55,292 nucleotides of DNA from Peptococcaceae bacterium (GCA_030524315.1 JAUNGU010000005.1:1-55292); one strand, 5' to 3'; shown: positions 40,923 through 50,610, numbered from the stretch's first letter. The notes: generated by a model from the letters alone, not told the origin. Translations and numbers: made by a program.

Positions 40923-43482
40923 ATGAAAGCAAAACTATTTGCAGCGCTGATGGCCCTTTGCCTCGGCCTCGCCATTCTTCCAGCCGCCGCGCAGGCAGAA
41001 GATGGCACCACCGAGCAAACAGAGCCAGCCGCCAGCCAAACGATTTATGTTGATGCTGAAAAAGGCGATGATGCCAACCCTGGCACGACAGAAGCTGAGC
41101 CTGTCGCTACTCTTGACAAGGCAGTTTCGTTGGTGTCCGCTGGGGGGGGGACAGAAAACCACTGTTAAGTTGTTGAGTGATGTGACAGTGGACCATGGTT
41201 ATCGTCTGGATGGAGCAAATTATTCAAATCTGACAATTGATGGGAATGACAAGGCAATTAAGGTAAAAATGGGTTCGGCCCAACAGTTTATTTTTATATT
41301 AAAAAACAATGAAAAAATGGCCATCACAAACTGCACTTTTGACATTCCTGAAGAAGCAACATCCTTGTACGCCATTATTTCTATTGAAAATAAGGGCGTA
41401 AAAGGATTGCAGATTACAGGGAATACCTTTAATCTTCCAGCTTCAAAATCAAAAAATTCTAGTATTCAGTGTATAGGTGTTGGCTGGGATTTGAATCAAC
41501 CAGAATCCCTTACGGATGTTTTGATTGAGGAAAACACTCTCAATAGTAATGCACAGGGTGATGATAACCACTATTTTATGATTGCTCAACCTAAATCTAC
41601 AACTGGTTGTGCAATTAAAACGATGGTGATTCAAAATAATCACATTGTAAAGACTGATTCAGCAAATGGTACCATTGGCGGTCCGATGGTACAAAACGTA
41701 GATGGCTTGACTGTTAAAAATAATGATTTTAAGGATACGACGTATTATTCAGTTTCTTTAAGTGCAGCGGGAAACCCAACGCCTTCTAAAAATGTATCGA
41801 TTGACTTAAAAGATGCAGATGAACGCTTCATTACTGCAACTACGGTTAATCCAGTATCTGATTTGCTAAATATATCTGTTAATGGAGATCGTAGTCAACT
41901 TATTAACACTAATATGCAAGCCAGAATTGGAGATCAATATTACGCACCTCTTGCCAGTGCAATAGAGGCAGCAAATCAATCTACTGAGCCTGTAGAAATT
42001 TCTGTATTAAATAATATAAATGTTCCGTCTAAACCAGAAAATCCTGTAACAGATATGCAATATGATATCAACGGCAATGTATCCCTGCATACGTTAGATG
42101 GTCAGGATGTCACACTTAATCAAGTACAATTTAATGTCAAAGATGGTGCTTCTCTTGGTCTCGATGGCGTTAATCTTCAAAAGTCTCGTATTACAAACGA
42201 CGGCGCTACAGCAATCACTGTCAAAAATTCGACCTCTGACGGCGCATTTGAGCTGAAGCAAAACGGTGACGCCGCCAAAAAGACCAAGGTCATCTTTGAT
42301 GGCAATACTGTTCCAGAAGGTACTGACAACATTTTGAATATTGATGGTGATGCACCAGCGATGATTCTTTTCACTGATGGTAATAAGATCGGTGACGCTC
42401 CTGTAACACTGGATAATGTACCACAAAACACTGGCAGCATTGTCGGTGTAGGAATCAAACTCAATGACGATGGTCAGGTGACTGAAGGTGAATTTGATAT
42501 CCCTGAAGGTCAGTCCTTGCCAGAGGGCACCATTGCACCAGGGTATGAAGGTACTCCTGACGAAGACGGCAATATCGTCGTCACCCCAGTCAAGCCTGAC
42601 ACCTCCGGCCCTGCGGTCTATGCCATCGATGTGAATGCAGGCGAGCATGGGACGGCTGTTGCGGATCCTCACAAGGCCATCAAGGGCAAGACGGTGACCA
42701 TTACTGCGACTCCCGAAGAGGGCTACGAGGTGGATGCTGTCAGCGTCACCGATCGCAAGGGCAAGGCTGTCACCGTCAAATCTAATGGCGACGGCACCTA
42801 CAGCTTCACCATGCCAGCGTCCAAGGTCGATATCAGCGTCACCTTCAAGACGGCAGAGGGCAACGTCACCCCAGAAAAGCCGGACTATGACAACTGCGAC
42901 CATGGCACCGACTGCCCACTCCACGCCTTCAGCGATTTGAATCCAGGTGCGTGGTATCATGACGGCGTCCACTACGTTCTCGACAACGGCCTCATGTCAG
43001 GCACCGGCGCCACCACCTTCGCGCCAAATACCGCCACCAGCCGTGGCATGCTCGTGACCATCCTCTATCGCATGGAAGGCGAGCCGGACATTTCTGGTGA
43101 AAACCTCGGCTACCCATATGCCGACGTGGATGCAGATGCTTACTATGGCGACGCCGTTTATTGGGCACGCCTCAACGGCATCGTCAGTGGCTACAGCGAC
43201 GAGTCCTTTGGCCCTAACGACCCTGTCAGCCGCGAGCAAATCGCGTGCATCCTCTACAGATACGCCCAGTACAAGGGCATCGACGTCAGCGACCTCGGCA
43301 ATTACTACGCCTACAGCGATGCCGGTCAGGTCAGCGCCTACGCCGACACCCCAATGAAATGGGCCGTTGGTAATAAGCTCATCAATGGCACCAGCCAGAT
43401 CACCCTCGAGCCAAAAGCCAGCGCCACCCGCGCCCAGGTTGCCAACATCCTCATGCGCTTCAACGAAGACATTGCAAAATAA
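40923..43482 (+). CDS. SLH-domain surface protein 2, out of frame at a G9 tract
   Basis: The N-terminal frame starts at 40923 after GGAGGG. It encodes a signal peptide (to AQA, residue 25) and QTIYVDAEKGDDANPGT, then reaches TAA at 41166 shortly after nine G (41142-41150). With eight G the frame joins the long one that continues GGGQKTTVKLLSDV to 43482, giving about 852 residues. Order: signal peptide; beta-helix-like region (about 45-550); a divergent InlB-type repeat (YAIDVNAGEHGTAV, about 560-640); three C-terminal SLH domains (about 665-850). SLH domains are C-terminal here and N-terminal in protein 1. As given, the gene is off; with eight G it would be on. Third-position GC is lower in 41.15-42.5 kb. 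Confidence 0.85.
41142..41150 (+). repeat. G9 homopolymer at the frameshift in SLH gene 2
   Basis: Nine G follow the codons for VSA. The length leaves the reading frame one base out, and loss of one G restores it. This is the classic layout of a phase-variable coding tract. Confidence 0.88.
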
Positions 43483-43494
43483 TCACGCATCACG

Positions 43495-43535
43495 CACAAA
43501 GCCCCGTTTTGGACACGCCAAAACGGGGCTTTTGT
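43495..43535 (+). terminator. terminator after SLH gene 2 (left copy of a duplicated hairpin)
   Basis: AAAGCCCCGTTTTGG pairs with CCAAAACGGGGCTTT. A 38-bp block here is repeated with one difference at 44288-44325, on the other side of TA pair 2. Confidence 0.88.
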
Positions 43536-43579
43536 AATATGGGGCGGCGTCAATCATGAGAAGATCGGTGATGAATTTA

Positions 43580-43608
43580 TTGATAAATTTATCGAGATAT
43601 GATAATCT
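43580..43608 (+). promoter_or_regulatory. promoter and palindromic operator of TA pair 2
   Basis: TTGATA (43580-43585), 17 bp, TAATCT (43603-43608). The perfect palindrome GATAAATTTATC (43582-43593) overlaps the -35 box, as expected for autorepression by a Phd/YefM-type antitoxin. Confidence 0.6.
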
Positions 43609-43625
43609 GGCGGTAAGAGGTGATA

Positions 43626-43952
43626 ATGATGAGTACAGTTCGCAGTGCTATTGAAAATACAGTGGCGATTACCCAATTTAACAAGGGACAAGCAGGAAAA
43701 ATTTTTGCTGATGTAAAAAAATCCGGCGCGAAGGTTGTCATGAAAAATAATCAGCCAGAGTGTGTGTTGCTTTCGCCGGAAGATTATATTCAGCTCTTGG
43801 ACGATTTGAACGACGCACAGCTTCTCGCCCTCGCTGCCGAAAGAACGCGCCACGCAGATCCAGCGACCTTTGTATCCTTTGATGAGGTGAAGGACCATCT
43901 CGGGTTGGAAGCTGTAGACCTTTCCGAGGCGCCAGAGGTTGAATTCGAATGA
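43626..43952 (+). CDS. Phd/YefM-family antitoxin
   Basis: The 108-residue protein matches the Phd/YefM fold: an N-terminal DNA-binding part with VAITQFNKGQAGKIFADVKK, then GAKVVMKNNQPECVLLSPEDY, which is the family signature strand pair, and an acidic C-terminal tail (DLSEAPEVEFE) for toxin binding. GAGGTG lies shortly before the ATG at 43626; a second ATG follows at 43629. It overlaps the toxin by ATGA. It probably represses its own promoter through the palindrome at 43582. Confidence 0.87.
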   Translation: MMSTVRSAIENTVAITQFNKGQAGKIFADVKKSGAKVVMKNNQPECVLLSPEDYIQLLDDLNDAQLLALAAERTRHADPATFVSFDEVKDHLGLEAVDLSEAPEVEFE

Positions 43953-44278
43953 GCTGGGAGGTCGTATTTTTCCCTGAAGCGGAAGCGGATTTGGCAAAAC
44001 TCGACGGCAGCCAAAAAATCGCCGTCGTCAAAGCAATAGAAAAAGTTCGCACCAATCCCCTGCCCATGCAAGAAGGCGGATATGGCAAACCCCTCGGCAA
44101 CAAGCATGGGCACAACCTATCAGGCCTGTTGAAAATCAAACTCAGAGGCCCAGGGATTCGGATCGTCTACCAGCTTGTGCGCACAGAGACAAAAATGATC
44201 GTCGTCGTGATCGGCATGAGGGCCGACCAAGAAGTCTACGAGCTCGCAAGCAAGCGCACCGACAAGCACAAGGTTTAA
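43949..44278 (+). CDS. RelE/ParE-family toxin
   Basis: The 109-residue RelE-superfamily protein has WEVVFFPEAEADLAKLDGSQ as the N-terminal strand-helix, central GKPLGNKHGHNLSGLLKIKL, and RGPGIRIVYQLV with the strand Arg-Tyr pair. A family-typical VVVIGMRADQEVYELA stretch follows, where most RelE proteins have GHRxxxY. Translationally coupled to the antitoxin. The duplicated hairpin terminator follows after 9 bases. Could act on the ribosome (RelE) or gyrase (ParE). Confidence 0.85.
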   Translation: MSWEVVFFPEAEADLAKLDGSQKIAVVKAIEKVRTNPLPMQEGGYGKPLGNKHGHNLSGLLKIKLRGPGIRIVYQLVRTETKMIVVVIGMRADQEVYELASKRTDKHKV

Positions 44279-44287
44279 TCATTGATA

Positions 44288-44327
44288 CACAAAGCCCCGT
44301 TTTGGACATGCCAAAACGGGGCTTTGT
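44288..44327 (+). terminator. terminator after TA pair 2 (right copy of the duplicated hairpin)
   Basis: Same hairpin as at 43495-43532, with one base different in the loop (CATG for CACG). Confidence 0.88.
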
Positions 44328-44442
44328 GTAATGTGCGGATCATTTCTACGCCGAAAAACCGTGCACATGCACAGTTTCTCGGCGTAGGATAATCTGTGTG
44401 TATCTCTTCACAAACGGTCGCTGACAGGTGGCAGTCGTCCTT

Positions 44443-44553
44443 ATTGAAAAGTCATGGTTTTTGCACCGATTTTTTATTGAAAAGTCACAGATTTCGGGTG
44501 TAAATTCTATTGAAAAGTCATGATTTTTGGCATAAAATCATATTGAAAAGTCA
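44443..44553. repeat. four iterons ATTGAAAAGTCA at exact 33-bp period
   Basis: Identical 12-mers ATTGAAAAGTCA start at 44443, 44476, 44509 and 44542, with 21-base spacers that are only partly alike (first and third share a TTTTTG core). They end 20 bases before the start codon of ATPase 2. The region from 44328 to 44442 shows a small GAGAAACTG-type hairpin and no gene. Confidence 0.92.
44511..44538 (+). promoter_or_regulatory. promoter of ATPase 2 inside the iterons
   Basis: TTGAAA of iteron 3 (44511-44516), 16 bp, TAAAAT (44533-44538). Iteron 2 also gives TTGAAA (44478-44483), 17 bp, TAAATT (44501-44506). The repeats thus contain the -35 boxes. Confidence 0.6.
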
Positions 44554-44572
44554 AATCGAAGGAGGGGTGGCG

Positions 44573-45889
44573 ATGCTTTATCGCAAGATTGCGGCGGTGA
44601 TTGAGGCGCATTTGCAGGAATCGCCGGACAAGATTCTCTTGGTGGATGGCGCCCGGCAGGTTGGCAAGACGACGATCATCCGCTATGTGGGCAACAAGCT
44701 TTTTGCCAATCTCATTGAGGTCAATATGATTGAGGATCAGCTGGGGCCCAAGCTTTTTGAAAATGTGCGCTCGGTGGAGGATTTTTATTTGCAGGTGAGC
44801 ATGGTTGCCGGTGCGAAAATGCAGGAGAAGGCAGAGACGCTGATTTTTATCGACGAGATTCAGGCCTACCCACATCTTTTGACCTTGCTGAAATTTTTGC
44901 GCGAGGATGGCCGCTTCACCTACATTGCCAGCGGCTCGCTCCTTGGGGTGACGCTGGCACAGACGTCGTCGATTCCCATGGGCAGCATTCGCCACATCCA
45001 GATGTTTCCGCTGGATTTCGAAGAATTCCTCTTGGCAAATGGCATGAATGATTTTGCGATTCAGGCGCTGCGGGCCAAGTTTGAGGCGCGCCAGTCTCTG
45101 GATGAGGGCACTCATCATAGAATGATGGACCTCTTTCGCAAGTATCTATTGGTCGGCGGGATGCCCGATGCGGTCAACAGCTATCTCAAGGACACGAATA
45201 TCCAGCGTGTCCGCGACATTCAGCGAGAAATCCGCGACTACTATGCCGCCGATGCCTCAAAATATGATGCGGAACACCGGCTCAAAATCCGCCGCATTTA
45301 CGATATGATCCCATCCTGCATGGAAAACAAAAAGAAACGCATCGTCGTCAAGGACATCGAAGGAAAAAAGGGTCGCACCATGGCCAGCTACCAGGATGAG
45401 TTTGACTACCTCATCAACGCAGGCATTGCCCTGGAGGTGCGCGCCATCGCCAATCCGGTGTTTCCGCTGGTGAGCTCCAGCGGCAAAAATTTGCTCAAGC
45501 TGTATTTTAACGACGTGGGGATTCTCACGGGGATTCTCTTTGGCAACAATATTCGCGCCATCCTGGACGACGCGCGCAGCATCAATCTGGGCGCTGTCTA
45601 TGAAACCGTCGTCGCCAGTGAGCTCATTGCCCACGGCCATGCGCTTTATTATTACGACAACAGACAGCGGGGCGAGGTGGATTTTCTCATCGACAGCTAC
45701 GACGATTTGGCCGTCGTGCCACTGGAAATCAAATCCGGCAAGGATTACACGGTGCACAGCGCCCTCTCGGGCTTTGTCGCAAGCGGCAGCTATCCTGTCA
45801 AGGACGCCTACGTGCTCTCCAATGCGCGCACCATCGAAAAAAATCGCGGCATCACCTATCTGCCCATTTATTTTGTCATGTTTTTCTAA
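44573..45889 (+). CDS. AAA-type ATPase with DUF4143 C-terminal domain (ATPase 2)
   Basis: The protein has 438 residues. Walker A is VDGARQVGKTT (about 24-34), Walker B is LIFIDEIQAYP (about 95), followed by the sensor stretch YIASGSLLG and GSIRHIQMFPLDFEEFL, a DUF4143 hallmark. A helical middle part leads to the nuclease-like domain with RGEVDFLIDSYDDLAVVPLE then IKSGKDY; here the PD-(D/E)XK residues Asp, Glu and Lys are all kept, unlike ATPase 1. GGAGGGG precedes the ATG at 44573. It is a single gene between the iterons and a terminator. Function unproven; possible DNA-binding or nuclease-like partner of its own repeats. Confidence 0.86.
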   Translation: MLYRKIAAVIEAHLQESPDKILLVDGARQVGKTTIIRYVGNKLFANLIEVNMIEDQLGPKLFENVRSVEDFYLQVSMVAGAKMQEKAETLIFIDEIQAYPHLLTLLKFLREDGRFTYIASGSLLGVTLAQTSSIPMGSIRHIQMFPLDFEEFLLANGMNDFAIQALRAKFEARQSLDEGTHHRMMDLFRKYLLVGGMPDAVNSYLKDTNIQRVRDIQREIRDYYAADASKYDAEHRLKIRRIYDMIPSCMENKKKRIVVKDIEGKKGRTMASYQDEFDYLINAGIALEVRAIANPVFPLVSSSGKNLLKLYFNDVGILTGILFGNNIRAILDDARSINLGAVYETVVASELIAHGHALYYYDNRQRGEVDFLIDSYDDLAVVPLEIKSGKDYTVHSALSGFVASGSYPVKDAYVLSNARTIEKNRGITYLPIYFVMFF

Positions 45890-45895
45890 TCAGCA

Positions 45896-45926
45896 ATCGC
45901 TCCCGTCCGCCGGGGGCGATTTTTTA
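45896..45926 (+). terminator. terminator after ATPase 2
   Basis: ATCGC and CCC arms pair with GGG and GCGAT, followed by TTTTTT. Confidence 0.75.
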
Positions 45927-45970
45927 ATACGATTTTAATGTCGGCGGGGGCGCATTAATGCCGTTTTAAT
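45922..45970 (+). promoter_or_regulatory. candidate KdpE box and kdp promoter
   Basis: TTTTAAT occurs at 45922-45928 and 45933-45939, an 11-bp direct repeat as bound by OmpR/PhoB-type regulators, and again at 45964-45970. A TAAAGT at 45982-45987 is the likely -10 box; no good -35 box is present, consistent with activation. Confidence 0.5.
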
Positions 45971-46014
45971 AGGGGGGCTGGTAAAGTAGATTTACACAAA
46001 AGGAGGCGGTTTGT

Positions 46015-46107
46015 ATGACTGTGATGATTGGTTTGATAGGTATCAGCGCGCTGGCGCTGCTGGTCTTTTATTTCTATATTTTAATGGAGGGAGACAATCA
46101 GAAATGA
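46015..46107 (+). CDS. kdpF: KdpF small membrane subunit
   Basis: A 30-residue peptide starting MTVMIGLIGISALALLVFY, one membrane helix, then a short polar tail. AGGAGG lies 8 bases before the ATG, and its stop overlaps the kdpA start by ATGA. Position, size and single helix match KdpF, the stabilising lipid-like subunit of the KdpFABC complex. It is too short to be found by usual gene-length cut-offs. Confidence 0.85.
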   Translation: MTVMIGLIGISALALLVFYFYILMEGDNQK

Positions 46108-47921
46108 GTACGGTTGTTCAATATATTTTGTATTTGGCGGTGCTTGTGGTGCTCGCCATTCCCCTTGGCGCGTACATGTACAAGGTCATGAACGGCGACA
46201 AAACCTTTCTTTCGCCGATTTTGGCGCCTTGTGAAAACGCCGTCTACAAGGTCTTACACATTGATAAGAACGAAGAAATGAGCGGCAAGCAGTACACGAT
46301 TGCGGTGGTGCTGTTTTCTGCTTGTGGTTTTGTGTTTCTGTTTCTTTTGCAAATGCTCCAGGGCGTGCTGCCGGGGAATCCTCAGGGGCTGCCAAACGTG
46401 CCCTGGGATCTGTCCTTTAACACGACGGCCAGCTTTTTGACCAACACCAACTGGCAGGCCTACACCGGCGAGTCGACGCTGAGCTATCTGACCCAGGCGC
46501 TGGGGCTCACGGTGCAAAACTTCGTCTCGGCTGCCACCGGTATTGCCGTGCTGTTTGCGATGATCCGTGGCTTTGTCAAGGTCAAGTCCTCGGGGCTCGG
46601 GAGCTTTTGGGTGGATATGACGCGTATCATCATCCACATTCTCATCCCTCTGAACCTGGTCATCGCTCTCTGCCTGGTTGGTGGTGGCGTCATCCAGAAC
46701 CTGCATCCTGCCGATGCGGTGTCGCTGGTTGAGCCAATCGCCGTCGATAGCGAGGGCAATGTGCTGGAAAATGCCAAGATCGACACCGACAGCAACACCG
46801 TCACCGTCGATGGCAAGGCGGTCAAGGACGCGCAGATCATCACCGATGAATTTGTGCCAATGGGCCCTGCCGCCAGCCAGGTTGCCATCAAGCAGACGGG
46901 GACCAACGGCGGTGGTTTCATGGGCGTCAACTCGGCCCATCCGCTGGAAAATCCGAGTGCCTTTACCAACCTCATTGAAATGATTTCGCTGCTCTTAATC
47001 CCTGCCGGCCTTTGCTTCACCTTTGGCAAGGGCGTGGCCAATAAGAAACAGGGTATTGCCATTTTTATGGCCATGTTCATCTGCTTGGCAGCGGCGTTGG
47101 CTGTTGTCGCCGTCAATGAGCAGGCGGCAACACCTCAGCTCGCCCAGGATGGCGCGGTCAACATCACTCAGAGCACCGACCAACCTGGTGGCAACATGGA
47201 AGGCAAGGAGGCGCGCTTCGGGATTGCTTCGTCGAGCACCTGGGCAACCTTCACAACAGCTGCTTCTAACGGTTCTGTTAACTCGATGCACGACAGCTTC
47301 ACGCCAATCGGCGGGCTCGTGCCAATGCTTCTGATGATGCTCGGTGAGGTCATCTTTGGCGGCGTCGGTTGCGGCCTCTACGGGATGCTTGCCTTTGCCA
47401 TCTTGACGGTGTTTATCGCCGGGCTGATGGTCGGGCGTACGCCGGAATTCCTCGGCAAGAAAATTGAACCGTACGAAATGAAATGGGCGGTTCTCGTCTG
47501 CCTGGCGACACCAATCGCCATCCTTGTGGGCAGCGGCATTGCCGCCGTCGTCCCCGGCGTCATGGACAGCCTCAACAACGGTGGCCCTCACGGCTTCTCG
47601 GAGCTCATGTACACCTATTCATCCACCGGTGGTAACAACGGCTCGGCCTTTGCAGGCTTTAATGCCAACACCGTCTTTATCAACGTTTCGACGGCGTTTG
47701 TCATGCTCTTTGCCCGTTTCCTGCCAATCGTCGGTACCCTGGCCATCGCCCAGAACCTCGTCGGCAAGAAAAAAGTTGCCACCACTGCCGGGACCCTCTC
47801 GACAACCAACGGCCTGTTTGTCTTCATGCTGATTCTGATTGTCCTGATTGTCGGCGCGCTGAGCTTCTTCCCAGCCTTGTCGCTTGGGCCTATTGCCGAA
47901 TACTTCCAGTCGATTGTTTAA
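46104..47921 (+). CDS. kdpA: potassium-transporting ATPase subunit A
   Basis: This 605-residue membrane protein of the SKT superfamily forms the K+ selectivity pore of KdpFABC. Four pore-loop segments are recognisable, among them SFNTTASFLTNTNWQAY (about 115-131), TGTNGGGFMGVNSAHP (about 267-282) and SSTGGNNGSAFAGF (about 510-523), with about ten membrane helices. The start at 46104 gives MSTVVQYILYLAVLVVLAI; a longer in-frame opening has no ribosome-binding site. An extra-cytoplasmic stretch near 215-260 (VEPIAVDSEGNVLENAKIDT) is longer than in E. coli KdpA. Operon order kdpF-A-B-C-D-E. Confidence 0.95.
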   Translation: MSTVVQYILYLAVLVVLAIPLGAYMYKVMNGDKTFLSPILAPCENAVYKVLHIDKNEEMSGKQYTIAVVLFSACGFVFLFLLQMLQGVLPGNPQGLPNVPWDLSFNTTASFLTNTNWQAYTGESTLSYLTQALGLTVQNFVSAATGIAVLFAMIRGFVKVKSSGLGSFWVDMTRIIIHILIPLNLVIALCLVGGGVIQNLHPADAVSLVEPIAVDSEGNVLENAKIDTDSNTVTVDGKAVKDAQIITDEFVPMGPAASQVAIKQTGTNGGGFMGVNSAHPLENPSAFTNLIEMISLLLIPAGLCFTFGKGVANKKQGIAIFMAMFICLAAALAVVAVNEQAATPQLAQDGAVNITQSTDQPGGNMEGKEARFGIASSSTWATFTTAASNGSVNSMHDSFTPIGGLVPMLLMMLGEVIFGGVGCGLYGMLAFAILTVFIAGLMVGRTPEFLGKKIEPYEMKWAVLVCLATPIAILVGSGIAAVVPGVMDSLNNGGPHGFSELMYTYSSTGGNNGSAFAGFNANTVFINVSTAFVMLFARFLPIVGTLAIAQNLVGKKKVATTAGTLSTTNGLFVFMLILIVLIVGALSFFPALSLGPIAEYFQSIV

Positions 47922-47933
47922 GGAGGCATAGTG

Positions 47934-50003
47934 ATGTCAACTGAAACAAAAAACGCTTTTGCCGACAAAACCATGGTCGCAAGAGCCATCAAAGATTCTT
48001 TCATAAAACTCAACCCACGCACCCAGGTCGAAAATCCTGTCATGCTGTTGGTTTACATTTCTGCGATTCTCACGACGATCCTCTGGGTCGTGTCCCTCTT
48101 TGGCATCAAGGATGAGTCCAGCGGATTTACGCTGGCGATTGCGGTGATCCTCTGGTTCACCTGCCTCTTTGCCAATTTTGCCGAAGCCATCGCCGAAGGC
48201 CGTGGCAAGGCGCAGGCCGATTCGCTGCGCGCCGCCCGCAAGGACGTCGAAGCCCACAAGATTCCATCGGCTGCTGAAAAGGACAACATCACTGTCGTTT
48301 CCTCAGCAAGCTTGCGCAAGGGCGACATTGTCTATGTCAAGGCTGGCGAACAGATCCCTGGCGATGGCGAGGTCATCGAAGGTGCCGCCTCCGTTGACGA
48401 AAGCGCCATCACCGGCGAATCGGCGCCGGTTGTGCGTGAAGCAGGTGGCGACCGCAGCGCCGTCACCGGCGGCACGACGGTCCTTTCCGACTGGATCGTC
48501 GTCCAAATCACCAGCGACCCTGGCGCGAGCTTCCTCGACAAGATGATTGCCATGGTCGAGGGCGCGGCCCGCAAGAAAACGCCAAACGAAATCGCTTTGC
48601 AAATTTTCCTCGTTGCCCTCTCGATCATCTTTATCCTCGTCACGGTGGCGCTGTACACCTATTCGGTCTTTAGCGCGCGTCTGGAAGGCATCGACAATCC
48701 AACGTCTGTCACGACCCTCGTTGCTCTCCTCGTCTGCTTGGCACCAACGACCATTGGTGCGCTGCTTTCGGCCATCGGCATTGCCGGCATGAGCCGACTC
48801 AACCAGGCCAACGTCCTGGCCATGAGCGGCCGTGCCATCGAAGCCGCCGGTGACGTCGACATTCTCATGCTCGACAAAACCGGTACCATCACCCTCGGTA
48901 ACCGCCAGGCAGCGGCCTTCATCCCTGTCGACGGTGCCAGCGAGGAAGCGCTGGCCGACGCCGCTCAGCTCTCGTCATTGGCTGACGAAACGCCAGAAGG
49001 GCGCAGCGTCGTCGTTCTCGCCAAGGAAAAATTCAACATCCGTGGCCGCGAACTCAGCGACAAAAACATGCAGTTCATTCCTTTTAGCGCCAAGACCCGC
49101 ATGAGCGGCGTCGATTACGACGGCGCCGAAATTCGCAAGGGCGCTGCCGACGCCATCCGCACCTATGTGGAAGCCGCCGGTGGCAAATATTCCAGCGAAT
49201 GTGCCAAGGTCGTCGAAGACATTGCCCACAAGGGTGGCACGCCACTGGTCGTCGCCAAGAACAAGAAAATCCTCGGCGTCATTTATCTCAAGGACATCAT
49301 CAAGGACGGCGTCAAGGAAAAATTCGCCGACCTGCGCAAGATGGGCATCAAGACCGTCATGATCACCGGCGATAACCCAATGACCGCCGCTGCCATCGCC
49401 GCAGAAGCTGGCGTCGACGACTTCCTCGCCGAAGCCACCCCAGAAGGCAAGCTCGAAATGATCCGCGACCTCCAGGCCAAGGGTCACCTCGTCGCCATGA
49501 CCGGTGACGGCACCAACGACGCCCCAGCCCTGGCTCAGGCCGACGTCGCCGTGGCCATGAACACCGGCACCCAGGCCGCCAAAGAAGCGGGCAACATGGT
49601 CGACCTCGACTCCTCGCCAACCAAGCTCATCGACATTGTGCGCATTGGCAAGCAGCTGCTCATGACCCGCGGCAGCCTGACGACCTTCTCCATCGCCAAC
49701 GACATTGCAAAATATTTTGCGATCATCCCAGCCCTCTTCATGGGGCTCTATCCAGGGCTTGCAGCCATCAACATCATGGGCCTGCACTCGCCACAGAGCG
49801 CGATTCTCTCGGCGATCATCTACAACGCGCTGATCATCATCGCCCTCATTCCATTGGCGCTCAAGGGCGTCAAGTACCGCGAGGTACCGGCAGGACAACT
49901 GCTGTCGCGTAACCTGCTCGTCTACGGACTCGGCGGGATCATCGCCCCATTTATCTGCATCAAGATCCTCGATATGATCTTGGTGGTTCTCGGACTTGCA
50001 TAA
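47934..50003 (+). CDS. kdpB: potassium-transporting ATPase ATP-binding subunit B
   Basis: The 689-residue P-type ATPase has the actuator motif TGESAPV (about 161), the phosphorylation motif DKTGT with Asp314, and the hinge [12 protein letters not shown], where ATP-binding and hinge residues lie. Seven or eight membrane helices are predicted. It hydrolyses ATP to drive K+ through KdpA. AGGAGG lies 7 bases before ATG 47934; a GTG three bases earlier is a less likely start. The kdpA stop is 10 bases upstream. Confidence 0.96.
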   Translation: MSTETKNAFADKTMVARAIKDSFIKLNPRTQVENPVMLLVYISAILTTILWVVSLFGIKDESSGFTLAIAVILWFTCLFANFAEAIAEGRGKAQADSLRAARKDVEAHKIPSAAEKDNITVVSSASLRKGDIVYVKAGEQIPGDGEVIEGAASVDESAITGESAPVVREAGGDRSAVTGGTTVLSDWIVVQITSDPGASFLDKMIAMVEGAARKKTPNEIALQIFLVALSIIFILVTVALYTYSVFSARLEGIDNPTSVTTLVALLVCLAPTTIGALLSAIGIAGMSRLNQANVLAMSGRAIEAAGDVDILMLDKTGTITLGNRQAAAFIPVDGASEEALADAAQLSSLADETPEGRSVVVLAKEKFNIRGRELSDKNMQFIPFSAKTRMSGVDYDGAEIRKGAADAIRTYVEAAGGKYSSECAKVVEDIAHKGGTPLVVAKNKKILGVIYLKDIIKDGVKEKFADLRKMGIKTVMITGDNPMTAAAIAAEAGVDDFLAEATPEGKLEMIRDLQAKGHLVAMTGDGTNDAPALAQADVAVAMNTGTQAAKEAGNMVDLDSSPTKLIDIVRIGKQLLMTRGSLTTFSIANDIAKYFAIIPALFMGLYPGLAAINIMGLHSPQSAILSAIIYNALIIIALIPLALKGVKYREVPAGQLLSRNLLVYGLGGIIAPFICIKILDMILVVLGLA

Positions 50004-50016
50004 GGAGGTCTGTGAT

Positions 50017-50610
50017 ATGAAAAACTTAAAAATTGCAGCGGCATTCTTTCTGCTCTTTACCGTCATCACCGGTGTCGTCTACACCGGTGTGGTGACGGGG
50101 ATCGCTCAGGTCATCTTCCCCAACCAGGCCAACGGCAGCATCATCGAGGTCGACGGCAAAAAATATGGCTCCGAGCTCCTCGGCCAACAATACACCGACG
50201 ACGGCCACATGTGGGGCCGCATCATGAACATCGACACCCAGACCTACACCGACAAGGACGGCAAGGCCCTCATGTACGCCACCCCATCCAACCTCTCCCC
50301 AGCCAGCGATGAATACGAAGCCCTTGTCAAGGAACGCGTCGAAAAGCTCCGCGCCGCCGATCCCGAGATGAAGGATGCGGCCATTCCTGTCGACCTCGTC
50401 ACCTGCTCCGGCAGTGGGCTGGACCCAGACATCTCCCCAGCTGCGGCCCAGTACCAGGTGGCGCGCATTGCCGACGCCCGTGGCATTTCCCAGGACAAGG
50501 TGGAGGACATCATCGACAAATGCACCAAGGGCAAATTCCTCGGCGTCCTCGGTGAAAAAACCGTCAATGTTCTCAAGGTCAACCTCATGCTCGACGGCGT
50601 GCTCAAATAA
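50017..50610 (+). CDS. kdpC: potassium-transporting ATPase subunit C
   Basis: The 197-residue protein has one N-terminal membrane helix (about 5-28), then a periplasm-type domain. The conserved SASGLDPDISP signature appears as GSGLDPDISPAAAQYQVARIA near residue 130, with a GVLGEKTVNVLKVNLML ending. KdpC stabilises the KdpFABC complex. The ATG at 50017 follows AAGGAGG. Confidence 0.95.
   Translation: MKNLKIAAAFFLLFTVITGVVYTGVVTGIAQVIFPNQANGSIIEVDGKKYGSELLGQQYTDDGHMWGRIMNIDTQTYTDKDGKALMYATPSNLSPASDEYEALVKERVEKLRAADPEMKDAAIPVDLVTCSGSGLDPDISPAAAQYQVARIADARGISQDKVEDIIDKCTKGKFLGVLGEKTVNVLKVNLMLDGVLK

Noticed and set aside
44443..44553. Regular repeats and spacers looking like a tiny CRISPR array
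   Set aside because: Repeats are only 12 bp, spacers partly resemble each other, promoter boxes lie inside the repeats, and no cas gene is present.
45971..45976. G6 run before kdpF as another phase-variable tract
   Set aside because: Six G is short for efficient slippage, and it is not clearly between promoter boxes.
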